Positions 60,883 through 64,000 of a DNA stretch of 64,000 bases are shown piece after piece. The position numbers and the translations under genes are program-made. Source of the DNA: Dimorphilus gyrociliatus. Lineage: Eukaryota > Annelida > Polychaeta > Dinophilidae. The DNA lies in the NCBI GenBank assembly GCA_904063045.1, contig CAJFCJ010000024.1, forward strand, positions 62,001 to 126,000, read 5' to 3'. The notes below the pieces were generated by a model, which worked only from the letters and a program-made list of their open reading frames with translations, was not told where the DNA came from and ran no database searches. Positions within the stretch are counted from its first letter, which is position 1. Each line of letters opens with the position of its first letter.

Positions 60883-61192
60883 TTATTTTGAAATAAAAAT
60901 ACTTATAATATCCTTTTTGTGCAAGTACAACTTGTTTTTGAGACTGTGGCAATAGCTATTAAGCCTGTTAATCCTCAATCTATTCACTGCGCATTTTTCT
61001 TACATACTTAATCCAATGAATAAGAAAGGTCTATGCTAATTTTATTCACTCAATTAACTAGGTAGTCGGAATTACTAATTAGTGTATATAATTTTTTTTT
61101 ATTTGAGTTACAAGCAGTTCACTCACAGTGAGACAAGTGCTTTTATAAAACTAAGATCAAATATCTATATCAATATGTATCCAAGAGTAAAC
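60883..61192. other. Short intergenic interval
   Basis: About 310 bases between the hypothetical gene and the VPS33A 3' end, both on the minus strand. It should contain the VPS33A 3' UTR and the promoter of the hypothetical gene. Nothing specific was recognised. Confidence 0.5.
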
Positions 61193-63111
61193 CTAGTCAA
61201 AGGGATTTAAACTCCGAGGAACAGGAGTTAAAGTATGGCAAAGAGATTTCATCCAATTGTCACCATTTATAATTGATGTTGAAGCGACTATGTATTCGGC
61301 AGGAGCATCATCCAATTGAGAGAGAAATCTAATTTTTTGGTAGAAAGTACATATTTAATGATTATTTACATAATATTCTTTTTAAATATTGGACTGTACC
61401 TTAAAGCTGCAATTTCAGCAAAAGTTACACCACCAATAAAAAAGACTAGAGTACACTTTGGCTGGGAAGATGAGAAAGAGCTTGGATTATTTGCAACTTG
61501 AACTTCTTGAATTGTTGGTCCAGGTATATGTGACAAAACATCTTCAATACTCCTCCAACCGGGTCTATGAAGAAATTGTGCCAGTCTAACCGTTAAAGGA
61601 GCATAACCACTATACGTATAAGATATATCTTTAGGATTTTGAATGTTAACATCTTCAACAGTTAATTTTAAAGTTTTCCTCAATGTTGAATACGTTTTTA
61701 AATTTGATGTATGAACTTTAATTAGGCCAGCTCTTTCTAAATTTTGTAGAGTTATAATATTCTCAAAGCCATAGGCTAGAAGAATATCTCGTTTATATTG
61801 TTCAAATACTTTCGGTTTTAATCCATTTGAACAATAAGATTGAATACAAATTAAACGTAGAACTTTATTTAGAGACACTCTCTTAGCTATATACTTTTCA
61901 ATAATTTCATGTGGCTTATCCGAATGAGAACCCATATAAAATTGTTGTTGAACGTCCAAACATTCTATGAAATCATGAGAATGAACTTCCTAAAACATTT
62001 TAATTTATTACTCAATGATTCTTGATGATAACTTTTAAATATAATAGTAATTAACAATGCCTACCTGATGGATAATGTGAGCAATGTTCGTATGTAAACT
62101 TAAAGAAGACTTAACGGCTTGTATATGTGGTAATTTCATAACAAAATTTTTCATATCTTCTACAGTTTTAGCTTCGTGTCTTTCGTTACTTTGTGACGTT
62201 AATAATTTGGCTTGTTTACTCAAATAAGCTCCAACGCTATGAAAGTTTTTATCTCTTATATCCGAAAAAACTTTGTCACCAGAATTTAAAATGACTTTTC
62301 CCTTATCACCACCTGATGGAAGGCGAACGATAGTATTGTTAATCGATAGTATTTCGTCGATTAAACCTTCATAGGTTAATTGATTTAGTAAAGGACTAAG
62401 AACGTCAACTGATCTGTCAATGAGAAGTAGGTTATCTATTTGACTTTTTCCAGAATCGCTTATGTTATATTCCCTTGTCATTCTTTTTAGTATATCCCAT
62501 ACATGACCAGCACTCGCTCCCTTGCCATAAACATTTGGAATGGTACCATAAAGTTCTTGTAGAGTCATCAAACTCTTAGCTACGTAATGGAGAGATTTAT
62601 AGTCGTTGTTTATAAAGCAATCGGCAAAACAAGACGAATAGTCTAATGACAAGAGGTCGTAATCTAAAGGTAGCATTTCCAGAGGAAAATCTCCTACGTT
62701 TGTGAAGCTTTCAAGAGCTCGTAGTTCTTCCAATTTTCTAATACATAATTCGTTTTTTCTAGGAACGAAGAACAAGTGATAAGACACCTCTTCAAAAGGG
62801 TTGGAGGTATCGTTGCCAAGTATGCATCTGGCAATAGTTTGCATGAGTGAAATATTTGGACGTACGAAAAAAATAATGTTCCTAACAGCCGGTCCTGATG
62901 GGAGGGGTGCTCTCAGCGACCACATAATGATTACCTCGCAATCTTTTAGAAGAGTGTTTTCGGCAATAAGATCGAAGGGACCCATGAGAGACTCGTCCCA
63001 AACTATAGCTTTTGTCCCTTCGCAACATTCCAAACATCTTTTTAATCTTGAACGATAGGACTCACGAAGTTTTGAAACATTTATTCTTCCAACACTCAGA
63101 TGGGTCGCCAT
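61193..63111 (-). CDS. VPS33A: VPS33A, Sec1/Munc18 subunit of HOPS/CORVET
   Basis: SM-family protein of the HOPS and CORVET tethering complexes; promotes SNARE-mediated fusion at late endosomes and lysosomes. Exons 63111-62065, 61989-61400 and 61328-61193; phases 0 and 2 match and give 590 aa, close to the 596 of human VPS33A. Motifs: MATHLSVGRINVSKLRESYR at the start, GTKAIVWDESLMGPFDLIAE, NIIFFVRPNISLM, QLTYEGLIDEILSI, IRDKNFHSVGAYLSKQAK, YTYSGYAPLTVRLAQFL, LVFFIGGVTFAEIAALRFLS. The in-frame codons before 63111 start at GTG, so the ATG at 63111 (AACATGGCG) is chosen. The pattern fits VPS33A rather than VPS33B. It is divergent from the desaturase at 63580. Confidence 0.96.
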
Positions 63112-63579
63112 GTTTTTGTCATGTGACACTGTTACTCAGCCATTGACAGCGCTCATACAGAATTCAACCAGCTGAAGTACAAAAAAGCTCAGACAGAATC
63201 ACGCGATGAAAAATTTGTAACGGGTTCGCCTTCCTCTTCGCTTTTCAACTGACTAAATCATTAATAGAAACCAGGTTACATAATGAACTTTGAAAAAAAT
63301 CTCATTTTTTTAATATGAAACCATAAACAAAGTGGTTATAAATTATATCTATTCAATACTTGTAAACTTGTTAAAACCTTTGCCGAACTTCTATTTCTAA
63401 AAAAGTTCTTTTCTTTTTGAGATTTATGCTTAAAATATATGTGGGTCATTACTGTGAATGACCTTGCCACAGAGATACGTGAAGATCAAATAAAAAGCCG
63501 GTATCACATTGGATGCGAGACTTGATTGGTAAAGAACTATATTTTATTTAAAATATAGTTGAAACTTACCAAATAAAAG
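63112..63579. promoter_or_regulatory. Divergent promoter region VPS33A / desaturase
   Basis: About 470 bases between the start codons of VPS33A (-) and the desaturase (+). GTCATGTGAC at 63118-63127, an M-box/CLEAR-like palindrome, lies seven bases before the VPS33A ATG. The rest has no motif that stands out. Confidence 0.5.
63118..63127. promoter_or_regulatory. M-box / CLEAR-like element at VPS33A
   Basis: GTCATGTGAC differs by one base from the CLEAR consensus GTCACGTGAC, to which MiT/TFE factors bind upstream of vertebrate lysosomal genes. It would lie in the 5' UTR or at the transcription start of this lysosomal-fusion gene. The match is seen; function is inferred. Confidence 0.4.
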
Positions 63580-63987
63580 ATGGGAAAAGGTTCCTTTCAT
63601 GACAATCTTAATCTTAATACTCTAACCTTAGAGGAAGTTCAAAAGCATAATACTAAAAAAGACAGATGGATCATCATAGACGGTTCTGTTTATGACGTGA
63701 CAAACTTCGCTAAAAGACATCCTGGAGGAGAGAAGATTATACAGGGTTATGCTGGCCAAGATGCAACGGTAAATTGAATAACCATTTATTATCCTTTAAA
63801 CTATAATAAAAATATTTTTTAAAACACGTGAAATTCATTCTGTTCTTCTCTTTCCTTAAAAATATACTACAATATTTAGGATGCTTGGACTGCATTCCAT
63901 ATTGATAGATCAATGGTTTCTAAATATATGAAACCGCTTCTCGTTGGAAAACTCGAGCATTCGACTGAATATAAAAATTCAAAAAGG
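63580..63987 (+). CDS. Front-end fatty acid desaturase, N-terminal part (cytochrome b5 fusion)
   Basis: Exons 63580-63768 and 63880-63987 join in phase 0 and end at a GTACGT donor; the gene runs off the window, so only 99 residues are seen. A cytochrome b5 domain is clear: [20 protein letters not shown] and [17 protein letters not shown], with the heme-ligand His in HPGG. It continues [20 protein letters not shown] and LVGKL, which is the linker pattern of delta-5/6/8 fatty acid desaturases (FADS type). Such enzymes act in the ER membrane on acyl chains in polyunsaturated fatty acid synthesis. The His boxes that would prove desaturase activity lie outside the window. A fatty acid 2-hydroxylase or other b5 fusion is less likely. 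Confidence 0.82.
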
Positions 63988-64000
63988 GTACGTAAATTTG

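Noticed and set aside
63112-63129. Upstream in-frame extension of VPS33A (SHDKN before MATHLS)
   Set aside because: The extension begins with GTG, not ATG; family proteins start at the MA-HLS position.

Overview
This is a stretch of animal nuclear DNA. It is strongly AT-rich, its genes are on both strands and broken by GT-AG introns, and many introns are only 55-75 bases long with neat phase matches. Conserved metazoan proteins (alpha-spectrin, plasma-membrane Ca-ATPase, a nuclear receptor, VPS33A) sit beside a precursor of FxxxR-amide peptides of invertebrate tachykinin style. That combination suggests a small-genome protostome, most likely a lophotrochozoan (an annelid would fit), but the species cannot be read from the sequence. 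No viral, bacterial or plasmid module was seen, and no rRNA, tRNA or CRISPR array.

Layout. 0.3-2.7 kb (-): a short two-exon TTC17-like TPR protein. 3.9-11.7 kb (+): alpha-spectrin, with the first 2,199 codons in one exon. 13.6-16.7 kb (-) PUS7 and 16.9-18.5 kb (+) GRWD1 share a 221-bp bidirectional promoter. 18.5-23.8 kb: a long gene-poor AT-rich stretch leading to a two-exon neuropeptide precursor (23.85-25.4 kb, +). 26.7-28.2 kb (-): HflX/GTPBP6 GTPase, divergent from a two-exon nuclear receptor (28.7-32.0 kb, +). 34.4-42.6 kb (-): plasma-membrane Ca-ATPase (PMCA) with at least two interchangeable C-terminal exons. 46.6-53.2 kb (-): a complete seven-exon D-2-hydroxyglutarate dehydrogenase gene, followed downstream by extra copies of its 3' half, one intact and two decayed. 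55.0-59.1 kb (+): a fourteen-exon secreted protein that looks like a glycoside hydrolase. 60.3-60.9 kb (-): a hypothetical basic protein. 61.2-63.1 kb (-): VPS33A. 63.6 kb to the edge (+): the start of a cytochrome b5-type front-end fatty acid desaturase.

The genes do not form one pathway. PMCA and alpha-spectrin act at the plasma membrane and cortex; PUS7, GRWD1 and GTPBP6 act in RNA modification and ribosome biogenesis; VPS33A acts in lysosomal fusion; D2HGDH is a mitochondrial dehydrogenase. The most unusual observations are the tachykinin-like precursor with three different FxxxR-amides, the duplicated 3' ends of both PMCA and D2HGDH (possible alternative C-terminal cassettes), an intron flanked by 8-bp direct repeats, the miniature TTC17, an orphan protein-like frame at 53.8-54.0 kb, and an unclassified TIM-barrel-like secreted enzyme.

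Exon boundaries were assigned by hand from splice consensus, reading-frame continuity and remembered family similarity. No alignment or transcript data were available.
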